DNA from: Thiosocius sp049669185
GTDB lineage: Bacteria; Pseudomonadota; Gammaproteobacteria; Chromatiales; Chromatiaceae
Length of the DNA: 5,639 bases
Assembly: GCA_049669185.1 (NCBI GenBank)
Contig: JBATKF010000220.1
Span: 1 to 5,639 of the forward strand
Direction: 5' to 3'
The translations under genes were made by a program, and so were the position numbers. Below the pieces are notes generated by a model. That model ran no database searches and was not told the origin of the DNA. It saw only the letters and a list, made by a program, of their open reading frames with translations. Shown piece by piece: positions 1-5,512 of this stretch (the first letter of the stretch is position 1; every line of letters starts with the position of its first letter).

Positions 1-68
1 TCAGCCTGATAGGCCACCGGAAAACCTCTTACCCTTCTTCGGCTTTCGAGACCATAAGTTCGGTGACC

Positions 69-119
69 GGGGTACTCATAATCCCTTGGTTGGAGGTTCG
101 AGTCCTCCAGGGCCCACCA
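69..119 (+). tRNA. 3' half of a tRNA-Met-like gene (anticodon CAT), 5' half missing
   Basis: The anticodon loop CTCATAA is at 75-81 with CAT at 77-79. The anticodon stem pairs 69-72 plus 74 with 82-86 if T73 is bulged. The variable loop is 87-91. The T arm is textbook: GGAGG 92-96, loop TTCGAGT 97-103, CCTCC 104-108. The 3' acceptor strand AGGGCCC is 109-115, followed by discriminator A116 and encoded CCA 117-119. No matching 5' acceptor (GGGCCCT-like) or D arm is present in 1-68. The bulged T and the missing half argue against a functional tRNA. A tRNA 3' end with an intact T arm and CCA is typical of the duplicated att end left by tyrosine-recombinase elements. The reverse strand here encodes the familiar spurious peptide GPGGLEPPTKGL, a known artefact of translating tRNA 3' ends. 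Confidence 0.8.
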
Positions 120-163
120 CTTCCATAACTTTCAATAGCTTACGTCGCTGAGACCAAGGGACT

Positions 164-206
164 GTAATCCCCTGGTGGGTACCCATAGTCCCTCGGTGGG
201 TTTCCC
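164..206 (+). repeat. two imperfect ~21-nt tandem units resembling the preceding tRNA anticodon-variable segment
   Basis: GTAATCCCCTGGTGGGTA (164-181) is followed by ATAGTCCCTCGGTGGGTTT (185-203). Both resemble the tRNA fragment segment CATAATCCCTTGGTTGGAG (77-95). The second unit merges into the left part of the long repeat, since CGGTGGGT recurs at 1810-1817 in the second long copy. These may be decayed att-like duplications or chance similarity in G/C-rich DNA. The unit is too short and too diverged for certainty. Confidence 0.3.
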
Positions 207-369
207 GGTCTGCCCTCCCCCCCGATCTCACTGCTGATCCCCCCCGGAGACGCATCCTCTGCCCCAGAGTCGCCACCTCTGGCCCACTCCCGGGCGCTCG
301 GGGGGTGGCTATGAGTGGGGCCATCGGTGGCCCGGGGCGTGGCGCTCCGGGGCACCCTGGGCAGCGTCG
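188..369 (+). repeat. dispersed structured repeat, copy 1 (long left module + core)
   Basis: This copy aligns with copy 2 (1808-1977) over almost its whole length. The left module carries the inverted repeat CCAGAG (264-269) / CTCTGG (277-282) with a 7-nt loop. The core begins GGGCGCTCGGGGGG (292 on). The outer stem is 302-309 with 341-348 (one G-G mismatch, two G-T pairs), and the inner hairpin is GGGCCA-TCGG-TGGCCC at 318-333. The copy ends at CCCTGGGCAGCGTCG (369) and lacks the right-hand modules of copies 2 and 3. It is a non-coding spacer just upstream of the lipoprotein gene. The long frame running through it (ATG at 311) joins the lipoprotein frame by chance. Confidence 0.85.
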
Positions 370-370
370 C

Positions 371-400
371 TTGTCACTTGTATTGGTTGACTATCATAAT
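371..400 (+). promoter_or_regulatory. possible sigma70-type promoter for the lipoprotein gene
   Basis: TTGTCA (371-376) matches TTGACA at five of six positions. It is followed after 18 nt by CATAAT (395-400), a fair -10 box. Transcription would start near 407, about 36 nt before the ATG at 443. The site begins immediately after the end of repeat copy 1, so the gene would carry its own promoter inside its repeat-bounded unit. This is a consensus match by eye only. Confidence 0.35.
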
Positions 401-442
401 CGCCGGCAGCTGATGAGGATTAATTTGCAAGAGCCATACGAC

Positions 443-904
443 ATGAACATTAATCTGATCCGAACGGTGTCACTGTGTTCTGCACTTGCTCTCGCTGGGT
501 GTACCAATTACGGACGCCAGGAACAGACTGGCATGGTAATCGGCGGTGCCTTGGGTGGCCTGCTAGGTTCACAAGTTAGCCGCAAACATGACGATTGGAG
601 AACCGCCGCGATCATTGCCGGTACGATGGTGGGTGCCGCGATTGGCGGTTCGGTTGGCCAGACGATGGATGAAGTCGACAGGATGAATACGGCGCAATCA
701 CTAGAAGCAGTGCGTACGGGCGTTCCCTCGACATGGCGGAATCCTGATACCGGAAACCGGTACAGTGTAACTCCAACGCGCACCTTCGCGACCTCAGCGG
801 GCCCCTGCCGGGAGTACACGATAGACGCTTTGATCGAAGGTCGACAGGAAACCGTGCACGGCACTGCGTGTCGGGAGCCGGACGGCAGCTGGAGAACAAA
901 GTAG
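443..904 (+). CDS. 17-kDa surface antigen-type lipoprotein with glycine-zipper domain
   Basis: A predicted outer-membrane lipoprotein of 153 residues. The N-terminus is a lipoprotein signal with lipobox LAGC (residues 17-20). Thr at +2 means it lacks the Asp that retains lipoproteins in the inner membrane. Residues 30-73 form a glycine-rich two-segment hydrophobic stretch (GGALGGLLGS then GAAIGGSVGQ), typical of glycine-zipper 2TM proteins. The C-terminus (about 97-153) has the CREY...GTACREPDGSW pattern of the 17-kDa antigen family, with paired cysteines 122 and 143. Members are structural or stress-related envelope proteins of unclear biochemical role. I chose ATG 443 because the signal peptide begins there and a weak purine-rich CAAGAG lies 9-14 nt upstream. 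The in-frame starts at 305, 311 and 413 would put repeat-derived or unrelated residues before the signal. The gene stands alone between repeat copy 1 and a repeat fragment. Confidence 0.88.
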   Translation: MNINLIRTVSLCSALALAGCTNYGRQEQTGMVIGGALGGLLGSQVSRKHDDWRTAAIIAGTMVGAAIGGSVGQTMDEVDRMNTAQSLEAVRTGVPSTWRNPDTGNRYSVTPTRTFATSAGPCREYTIDALIEGRQETVHGTACREPDGSWRTK

Positions 905-1076
905 TCGCAGTTTTTGAACTGACGGTTAACAGGCAATTCGCCCGGAGCGCGGGCTAAATAAGCCAGGACTGTTAAGGGTTGACCTCCAGCTTCACGTGAT
1001 TGATCACGGCGTTTCGCTATTCTCTCTGAATACGACGATCACGGTACTGAAGTTGTTCTTCGAGATCACTCGCGGG

Positions 1077-1104
1077 ACGCTCCGGAGCACCCTGGGCTGC
1101 GTCG
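1077..1104 (+). repeat. fragment of the dispersed repeat (right part of the core)
   Basis: Twenty-five of 28 bases match positions 342-369 of copy 1 (CGCTCCGG.GCACCCTGGGC.GCGTCG). It has the same orientation as all full copies. The left half of the core hairpin is absent, so it cannot fold as the others do. It lies between the lipoprotein gene and the Spy/CpxP-like gene and is probably a decayed or recombined member. Confidence 0.7.
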
Positions 1105-1273
1105 AAACCTCCGGTGACCGATGCATCGTCGTCGTGATTCCCCCGGTCTCTTAAAGGATTCTGGCTGCGATTAATCGCCCCTATTCCTCAGGGGAACGGT
1201 TTCAGCTACCAACACCAAGAGTTACATGCATCAGTGTTACAGTGCACGCCCTAGGAGCAGTATCCAAGTCCAC

Positions 1274-1278
1274 GGAGG
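1274..1278 (+). promoter_or_regulatory. ribosome binding site that fixes the start of the Spy/CpxP-like gene
   Basis: GGAGG sits 8 nt before ATG 1287. It decides for this start over the upstream in-frame start at 1242, which has no comparable site and would precede the signal peptide with 15 unrelated residues. Confidence 0.75.
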
Positions 1279-1286
1279 TTGTATTC

Positions 1287-1796
1287 ATGGACAAGTTTTT
1301 GAAGAAGTCGAGCCTGATCATCGTATTCACGATGATGTCTTTTTTTGTGGGCGCCGCTGAACTTACGCAACGTGCCCCTCTTACCGATGCTGAATGGGAC
1401 CAAGTCCGGGAGCATGTCGGCCTGATCGATAAGATCTCGTTCTTCCCCAGTCTGCTCCCGGTAATCATGAAGCATCGAGATGCGCTCGAGCTTACGGATG
1501 AACAGAAAGCAGCCTTCCGCAGTTGGCGAAAGCAACACTATCAACAGATGGTTACCTTGATGAAAGATATCCTCGAACGACGCATTGCTTTTTCCAAGCG
1601 CGCCCTCGACCCAGAGGCGAGAAACGCTGACCTTATTCCCCAACAGAAGACCATTCTTCAGCTCCAGGAGAAATTGCTACATCTCAAGCTTTCGTGCAGG
1701 GAGCTGATTGTGACGACGTTCTCACGGGACCAGTGGAACAACCTCGCGTTTGTTTTGGAGGACTATCCGGAATATGCGGGCTTGATGGAGCAATAG
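1287..1796 (+). CDS. secreted helical protein, possibly Spy/CpxP-like
   Basis: A 169-residue protein with a clear Sec signal peptide: Lys at 3, 6 and 7, hydrophobic 10-22, and likely cleavage near Ala24. The mature part is predicted to be mostly alpha-helical and charged, without further membrane segments, so it is probably periplasmic. An LTDEQ motif (69-73) begins a long helical stretch (about 70-107), and a second related motif FSRDQW (145-150) follows another helix (about 115-142). Paired LTxxQ-type motifs in a small helical periplasmic protein are the hallmark of Spy/CpxP/ZraP chaperones and envelope-stress sensors. The fit here is partial: the second motif has Phe-Ser for Leu-Thr, and no metal-binding His cluster is evident. 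The gene has a strong GGAGG ribosome site and ends 11 nt before repeat copy 2. No partner gene is adjacent. The call as a real secreted protein is firm; the family assignment is tentative. Confidence 0.75.
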   Translation: MDKFLKKSSLIIVFTMMSFFVGAAELTQRAPLTDAEWDQVREHVGLIDKISFFPSLLPVIMKHRDALELTDEQKAAFRSWRKQHYQQMVTLMKDILERRIAFSKRALDPEARNADLIPQQKTILQLQEKLLHLKLSCRELIVTTFSRDQWNNLAFVLEDYPEYAGLMEQ

Positions 1797-1807
1797 CTTC
1801 TGCATTC

Positions 1808-2107
1808 TACGGTGGGTCTCCCCTACCCCCGACCCCTCGCTGCCCACCCGGGGACGCTCCCCTGACGACATCCAGAGTCGCCACCTCTGGCCCACTCCCG
1901 GGCGTTGGGGGGGTGGCTATGAGTGGGGCCATCGATGGCCCGGTGCGTGGCACTCCGGGGCACCCTGGGGGGCGTCGGGTGTCTGTGGCCACCCCTCGGG
2001 CGTAACTCGATGATTTGCATCAGGCGGCGTCGGGTACGTCGGATGCGTCGGGTGTTCTCGGGAGATTTTCCCGGGGGGCGAGAACCTGAAAACCTGGGAA
2101 CCTGGGA
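1808..2107 (+). repeat. dispersed structured repeat, copy 2 (most complete, ~300 nt)
   Basis: This copy carries every module. The left module (about 1808-1900) has CCAGAG/CTCTGG at 1872-1877/1885-1890. The core (1901-1970) has an outer stem 1910-1917 with 1949-1956 and a perfect 16-nt palindrome GGGCCATCGATGGCCC at 1926-1941. A GTGTCTGTGGCCACCC module follows, with GGGTG/CACCC at 1977-1981/1990-1994. Then come three 9-nt units GCGTCGGGT, ACGTCGGAT, GCGTCGGGT (2027-2053), and a terminal stretch with three AACCTG units (2082-2106). The left part matches copy 1, and the core plus right part matches copy 3. It lies between convergent genes, in the 3' flanks of the Spy/CpxP-like gene and the cyclase gene, and could carry the transcription stop for either, although no T-tract terminator is visible. 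Confidence 0.9.
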
Positions 2108-2258
2108 TCTGCGGGGGGTCAACGTCCGTTTTCAACACAAAGAGACACTCGCCTTACTGGTTACGAGTGACGACAACCCAATGCAGACACTGGCAAGAAA
2201 ATTCTAGCCGTCATTCCCACAACAGCGGAGCAACAAATCTTCCCGCTTTACCACTGGT
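2108..2258. other. short gene-free spacer at the 3' end of the cyclase gene
   Basis: I see no gene here. CACTCG (2146-2151) pairs with CGAGTG (2164-2169) around a 12-nt loop. Read on the minus strand it is followed by TCTCTTTGTG, so it could be a weak terminator for the cyclase gene, but it is neither G/C-rich nor followed by a clean T run. Confidence 0.25.
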
Positions 2259-4151
2259 TTATTCGGGAACCCCAGCCTTGCGCAGGGCGTCGATATAGAG
2301 GTCACTATCGCTCGCGCGTAGGTAGTTGGCTTCGCGGCGCTCTTTTGCAACCGAAATATCAGAACTGATGGAAAGTGCTTCCTCGACCGACCAGGCCGCA
2401 TCTTCAAGCCGTCCGAGTTCGGCATAAGTTGCTGCGAGGATCAAATGGATGCGATCTAAGGCGGGATTTCGCTGAGCAGCTTTCTCCAGGATGGTCAAAG
2501 CTTCACCATATCGTTCGAGTAGGAACAGGACCCTACCCTCGACCTCCAGATAAATATCGGTGCCCTGCGGATTAATTAGCTTGGCCCGATCCAGCGATGC
2601 CAGTGCCGCTTCAAGCTGTCCCGAATAACTCTGAATAAATGCCAGCGATGCATAACCGTCGGCATAATTTGGATGCACCTCAATTGTCCGCTGTGCTGCC
2701 TCGAGCGCCGCCTGGTGCTTACCCTGAGAAAGGTAAAGAACACTGCGAGTCAGATAAATCTGGGGAATCCTCTCATCAATCGCCAGTGCCTTTTCAGCAA
2801 ATTCCAGGCCTAGTCTAGCCGACCGTTCTCGATCCTGGGTCCAGTTGCGATTTAACTCGGTAGCGTAGGTCAGCGCGATATTGGCATAAGCCCTGGCATA
2901 ATCAGGATCAAGAGTAGCCGCCCGTGTGAAGAGGTCACGTGCCTCGGCAATCGTGTCGCGAGAGCGCCTGTTGTACTGCTCGATTCCGCGCAGTAGCACG
3001 TCGTAGGCCTCGGGGCTAGTCGTTTCTGCCTGCTCAAGTCTCTTTTCGTCTGCAGCGGTCAGGCTAACCTCGAGCGCGGTCACGATCTTGCGGTTGACGT
3101 GATCCTGCAAAGCGAATACGTCGGCCATGGTGCCGTCGAAACGCTCGGCCCATAAATGGCCACCGCTGCTCCCGTCGACCAGCTGGGCGTTAATTCGGAT
3201 CTGGTCCCCCACTCGACGCACGCTGCCTTCCAGTACGTAGCGCACACCGAGTTCCTGCGAGACCGTGCGCACATCGACGGATCTCCCCTTGTAGGAAAAA
3301 CTTGAATTGCGTGCAACCACGAACAACCCGGAAATTCTCGACAAATCGGTGGTGAGGTCGTCGGTTATGCCGTCAGCAAAATAATCCTGCGCAGGATCAC
3401 CGCCCATGTTCTTAAATGGTAGCACCGCGATGGATGATTTCTCTGACGACATCTGCAGACCGGGTCCAGATCCGGCTAATTCTTCTGGCTGCCAGCTGAC
3501 AAAGCCAATAACAGCAGCCGCAATAACCGCCAGCAACAAGGCGGCAGTCAAGACCCTGGTCCCGGTCGAACTCGCGGCAGGACCGCTGCTCCGCCCTGGC
3601 TCGGGTGCTGGAACCGTTGCGCCAGGCGCCAAAGCGACCCGGTAAACGCCAATCGGCTCATCGAATCCCTTCAATTGCTGCTCGCCAATATTCTCGAGCT
3701 CAAATGGCAGACGCTGCGGCATTGCTTCGCGGACCGCCGGCGTTATGCATAAGCCGCCGGGGTCAGCCAATTGCTCCAGGCGCTGCGCCAACACCACACC
3801 GGCACCGGTGATCGTGTCATCGGCAATAACAACCTCACCCATTGCAATCCCGACCCTCACCAGGGGGCGGATATTGTCATCAAGTTGCGCGATGTAATTA
3901 AACTGGCCAGATTGAAAAGAAAGGGCTGCAGACATTGCGTCCGAAGCTCGTTCGAACACCGCCAGCAGCGCATCGCCTCGAAGTTCACGGACCTGGCCCC
4001 GATACTTCGAAATGGTTTTGCCGAAACGCTGAAAAGAATCCTGAATACGCTGGTGGGCTTTTTGCTCATCCTGCTGTACCAGCGCGGTGGACCCCACCAC
4101 GTCCGCGTGCAGGATAACCGCGAGCTTGCCCGCTAGACGATCCTTTGCCAT
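2259..4151 (-). CDS. membrane class III cyclase-homology protein with TolB-like and TPR domains
   Basis: A 630-residue multidomain signalling protein. Residues about 10-171 are a class III nucleotidyl cyclase domain. The metal-binding aspartates are D17 (HADVVGST) and D60 (RGDALLAVF), and the transition-state Arg is R124 (AQRLE). However, the usual base-recognising Lys position is E56 and the usual transition-state Asn position is V120, so cAMP or cGMP synthesis should not be assumed. A Pro/Ser-rich linker (172-198) leads to one membrane helix (about 199-219). Residues 237-365 match the TolB-N-like domain of COG5616-type proteins (AVLPFKNMG, YFADGITDDL, YVLEGSVR, HLWAERFD). Residues 385-620 are TPR-like helices. 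The expected topology is a cytoplasmic cyclase domain with periplasmic TolB-like and TPR parts. ATG 4151 is preferred because the upstream alternative at 4181 is a TTG; neither has a strong ribosome site. It is monocistronic, opposite in strand to the genes around it. Confidence 0.9.
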   Translation of the reverse strand: MAKDRLAGKLAVILHADVVGSTALVQQDEQKAHQRIQDSFQRFGKTISKYRGQVRELRGDALLAVFERASDAMSAALSFQSGQFNYIAQLDDNIRPLVRVGIAMGEVVIADDTITGAGVVLAQRLEQLADPGGLCITPAVREAMPQRLPFELENIGEQQLKGFDEPIGVYRVALAPGATVPAPEPGRSSGPAASSTGTRVLTAALLLAVIAAAVIGFVSWQPEELAGSGPGLQMSSEKSSIAVLPFKNMGGDPAQDYFADGITDDLTTDLSRISGLFVVARNSSFSYKGRSVDVRTVSQELGVRYVLEGSVRRVGDQIRINAQLVDGSSGGHLWAERFDGTMADVFALQDHVNRKIVTALEVSLTAADEKRLEQAETTSPEAYDVLLRGIEQYNRRSRDTIAEARDLFTRAATLDPDYARAYANIALTYATELNRNWTQDRERSARLGLEFAEKALAIDERIPQIYLTRSVLYLSQGKHQAALEAAQRTIEVHPNYADGYASLAFIQSYSGQLEAALASLDRAKLINPQGTDIYLEVEGRVLFLLERYGEALTILEKAAQRNPALDRIHLILAATYAELGRLEDAAWSVEEALSISSDISVAKERREANYLRASDSDLYIDALRKAGVPE

Positions 4152-4186
4152 GGGTAGCCCAAGTGGAATAAATAACAACAAATGGT

Positions 4187-4192
4187 ATCATA
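4187..4192 (-). promoter_or_regulatory. possible -10 box for the cyclase gene
   Basis: On the minus strand this reads TATGAT, one mismatch from TATAAT. A start site near 4180 would give a leader of about 29 nt before ATG 4151. No good -35 hexamer lies at standard spacing; the sequence 17 nt upstream is CAATCG. The surrounding 4160-4215 stretch is markedly A/T-rich compared with the neighbouring repeat, as expected of a promoter region. Confidence 0.3.
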
Positions 4193-4224
4193 AGTGTACC
4201 TCTATATATCGATTGACAGGTTTA

Positions 4225-4418
4225 GGCGCTCGGGGGCGCCTATGACTGGGGCCATGGCGGGCCCCGGTGCGTGGCGCTCCGGGGCACTCTGGGGGGCGTC
4301 GGGTGTCTGTGGCCACCCCTCGGGCGTAAGTCCATGATTAACGAGTGTCGTCGGGTGCGTCGGGAGTTTTCGAGAGATTTTCCCCGGGGGGCGAAAGCCT
4401 GAAAAACTGAAAACCTGG
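4225..4418 (+). repeat. dispersed structured repeat, copy 3 (short form, no left module)
   Basis: Homology to copies 1 and 2 starts abruptly at GGCGCTCGGGGG, with unrelated A/T-rich sequence to its left. The outer stem is 4233-4240 with 4273-4280, fully paired with one G-T. The inner hairpin is GGGGCC (4248-4253) / GGCCCC (4260-4265). The GTCTGTGGCCACCCCTCGGG module (4305-4324) and two GTCGGG-type units (about 4349-4365) follow. The terminal GAGATTTTCCCCGGGGGGCG stretch (4373-4392) is followed by CCTG/ACTG/CCTGG units, ending near 4418. The copy lies upstream of the divergent cyclase and 79-residue protein genes. Confidence 0.9.
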
Positions 4419-4492
4419 CCTTTATGCGAGTCCCTACCAAGAACTGATACTCTTCGCATCTATCAACGAACATCTGTGGCGACTCCGCGGCA

Positions 4493-4732
4493 ATGGATGA
4501 AGGCAACCTCATATACTCTAAGCACTGCCAAACAGTGTCCAGAAATGGCAAGACTGTCAAAGTCGAGATCTACAGCTCGGGAAAACGGGATTGGATTCTA
4601 GAAGTCGTAGATGAGGAGGGCAATTCCATGGTCTGGGACGATCCATTCCTCACGGAGGATGAAGCATTCCAAGAGTTTCAGCACACCTTGGAGGAAGAAG
4701 GAATTGAGTCAATGATCGGCCTCGACCAATGA
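4493..4732 (+). CDS. small acidic protein of unknown function (79 aa)
   Basis: I do not recognise a named family with certainty. The protein is strongly acidic (19 Asp+Glu against 6 Lys+Arg), has no signal peptide or membrane segment, and is probably cytoplasmic. The middle has alternating hydrophobic residues that look like a small beta sheet (VKVEIYSS, WILEVVDEEGNSMVW, residues 22-48). An acidic helix follows (about 55-70, EDEAFQEFQHTLEEEG). Balanced codon use, a clear fold-like pattern and a clean stop support a real gene. The start at 4493 has no good ribosome site, but no better in-frame start was found. The gene is bounded by repeat copy 3 on the left and the IS remnant on the right, with about 70 nt between its stop and the IS. 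Confidence 0.65.
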   Translation: MDEGNLIYSKHCQTVSRNGKTVKVEIYSSGKRDWILEVVDEEGNSMVWDDPFLTEDEAFQEFQHTLEEEGIESMIGLDQ

Positions 4733-4804
4733 CGTTGAGTTGCAAGCCATTCGTAAAGCTCTTAAACCCACTCGAAGCGTTCGGCTTTCCGATTCTTTCG
4801 AGCG

Positions 4805-5512
4805 TGACCGGCGGCGTTTGTCAACGAAGTTGCCCGATTTTTTCACGCGACTTTTTTTTCCGCGCGGCTCTCCTTTTCTCGGTCCTGTGGCGGGTTCAGC
4901 CATACCTCGGTAATCGGGGACCAGTTTCGCGTTTCACCTGACCAACGTTCCGGACGCGCATCCTTGGCGGCTTCATAAAGGCGCTTGCGATCCGCCAGAA
5001 TGGCGGCATCTTCGCCGCGATGCCTTTGGCCAGGTGTGACATAGCGGATCGCGCTGTGGCGGTGTTCCTCGTTGTACCACTGCACGAAACGATGGACCCA
5101 TTCACGCGCCGCTGTCAGGCTCTCGAATGGCTGGTTCGGATACGCCGGTGTGTACTTCAGCGTCCGGAACAGACTCTCCGAGTACGGATTGTCGTCACTG
5201 ACCGACGGGCGACTGAACGAGGGCACGACGCCGAGCCGTTGTAGGGTCGACAGCATGGTCGCGCCCTTCATCGGGCCGCCGTTGTCTGAATGCAGCACCA
5301 GGCCGTCTTCGCAGATGCCCTCCGCCAGACACGTCTTGCGGATCAGGACACTGGCATGCTCGGCTTTCTCATCTTCGTGGACTTCCCAACCGACGATCTT
5401 CCGGCTGAAGATATCCTCCACTAGGTAGAGCCGATAGAAGCTTCCCCGGATCGCTGCGGCGAGGTAGGTAATGTCCCAGGAATAGACCTGATTGGGTCCC
5501 TCGGCCTTGAAA
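4805..5512 (-). mobile_element. IS3-family insertion sequence remnant
   Basis: The remnant holds the C-terminal two-thirds of an OrfB-type transposase. OrfA and the N-terminal part of OrfB are absent. The proposed downstream end is TGACCGGCGGCGTTTGTCAA at 4805-4824, chosen because IS3 elements end in TG...CA and it lies just beyond the transposase stop. This end is inference, since the other terminus is gone and the inverted repeat cannot be matched. The broken side is replaced by repeat copy 4, beginning at 5513-5516. Confidence 0.6.
4843..5508 (-). pseudogene. truncated IS3-family transposase OrfB (DDE integrase domain)
   Basis: This is the retroviral-integrase-type catalytic core of an IS3-family transposase. 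The catalytic triad is intact: Asp in SWDITYL, Asp in LHSDNGG, and Glu in SESLFRTLK, with 35 residues between the second Asp and the Glu. The conserved C-terminal stretch (FVQWYNEEHRHSAIRYVTP, then RW, NWSPITEVWLNP) is also present. The N-terminal region of OrfB and the whole OrfA helix-turn-helix are missing: family homology begins at KAEGPNQVYSWDIT. The frame stays open upstream only through the antisense strand of repeat copy 4, which adds about 20 non-homologous residues starting from a GTG. It is therefore almost certainly non-functional for transposition. An A8 run near the 3' end (about 4852-4859) encodes the terminal Glu-Lys-Lys. Confidence 0.88.

Larger units (their letters stand above)
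905..1286. other. gene-free spacer holding a repeat fragment and minor hairpins
   Basis: I see no convincing open frame in this 382-nt stretch. It contains GCCCG-gagcg-CGGGC (940-954), a short stem without a following T run and so a poor terminator for the lipoprotein gene. It also holds GTGAT-tg-ATCAC (996-1007), a small near-palindrome that could be an operator. The repeat scrap lies at 1077-1104, and CCCCT/AGGGG (1178-1182/1190-1194) is another short hairpin. No clear promoter for the downstream gene stands out. Confidence 0.5.

Noticed and set aside
302..348. Classical REP/RAYT element
   Set aside because: The core is a palindromic G-rich hairpin, but the whole unit is about 195-300 nt, members are all in one orientation, and no Y1 (HUH) transposase is present in the window.
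76..355. Open frames on the minus strand through repeat copy 1 and the tRNA fragment
   Set aside because: They translate the repeat and the tRNA 3' end (MAPLIATP..., GPGGLEPPTKGL). Similar MAPLI frames appear wherever the repeat core occurs and break at the module edges, so they are by-products of the G-rich repeat.
311..442. N-terminal extension of the lipoprotein starting in the repeat (ATG 311)
   Set aside because: It would place 44 repeat-derived and unrelated residues before a clear lipoprotein signal peptide. The frame continuity looks accidental.
940..954. Rho-independent terminator after the lipoprotein gene
   Set aside because: The stem is only 5 bp and is followed by TAAATAAGCC, with no T tract.
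1807..2207. Several open frames on both strands across repeat copy 2
   Set aside because: They are Pro/Arg/Gly-rich low-complexity translations of a structured repeat with no start signals, and the overlapping frames contradict each other.
4213..4218. TTGACA as a plus-strand -35 box
   Set aside because: No acceptable -10 box lies 16-18 nt downstream; that stretch is the G-rich start of repeat copy 3.
4225..4418. Integron attC site
   Set aside because: No paired RYYYAAC/GTTRRRY core sites bracket the hairpins, and no integron integrase is seen.
4852..4859. A8 run in the transposase as the programmed frameshift site of an IS3 element
   Set aside because: The frameshift in IS3 elements lies between OrfA and OrfB, whereas this run is in the last codons of OrfB.
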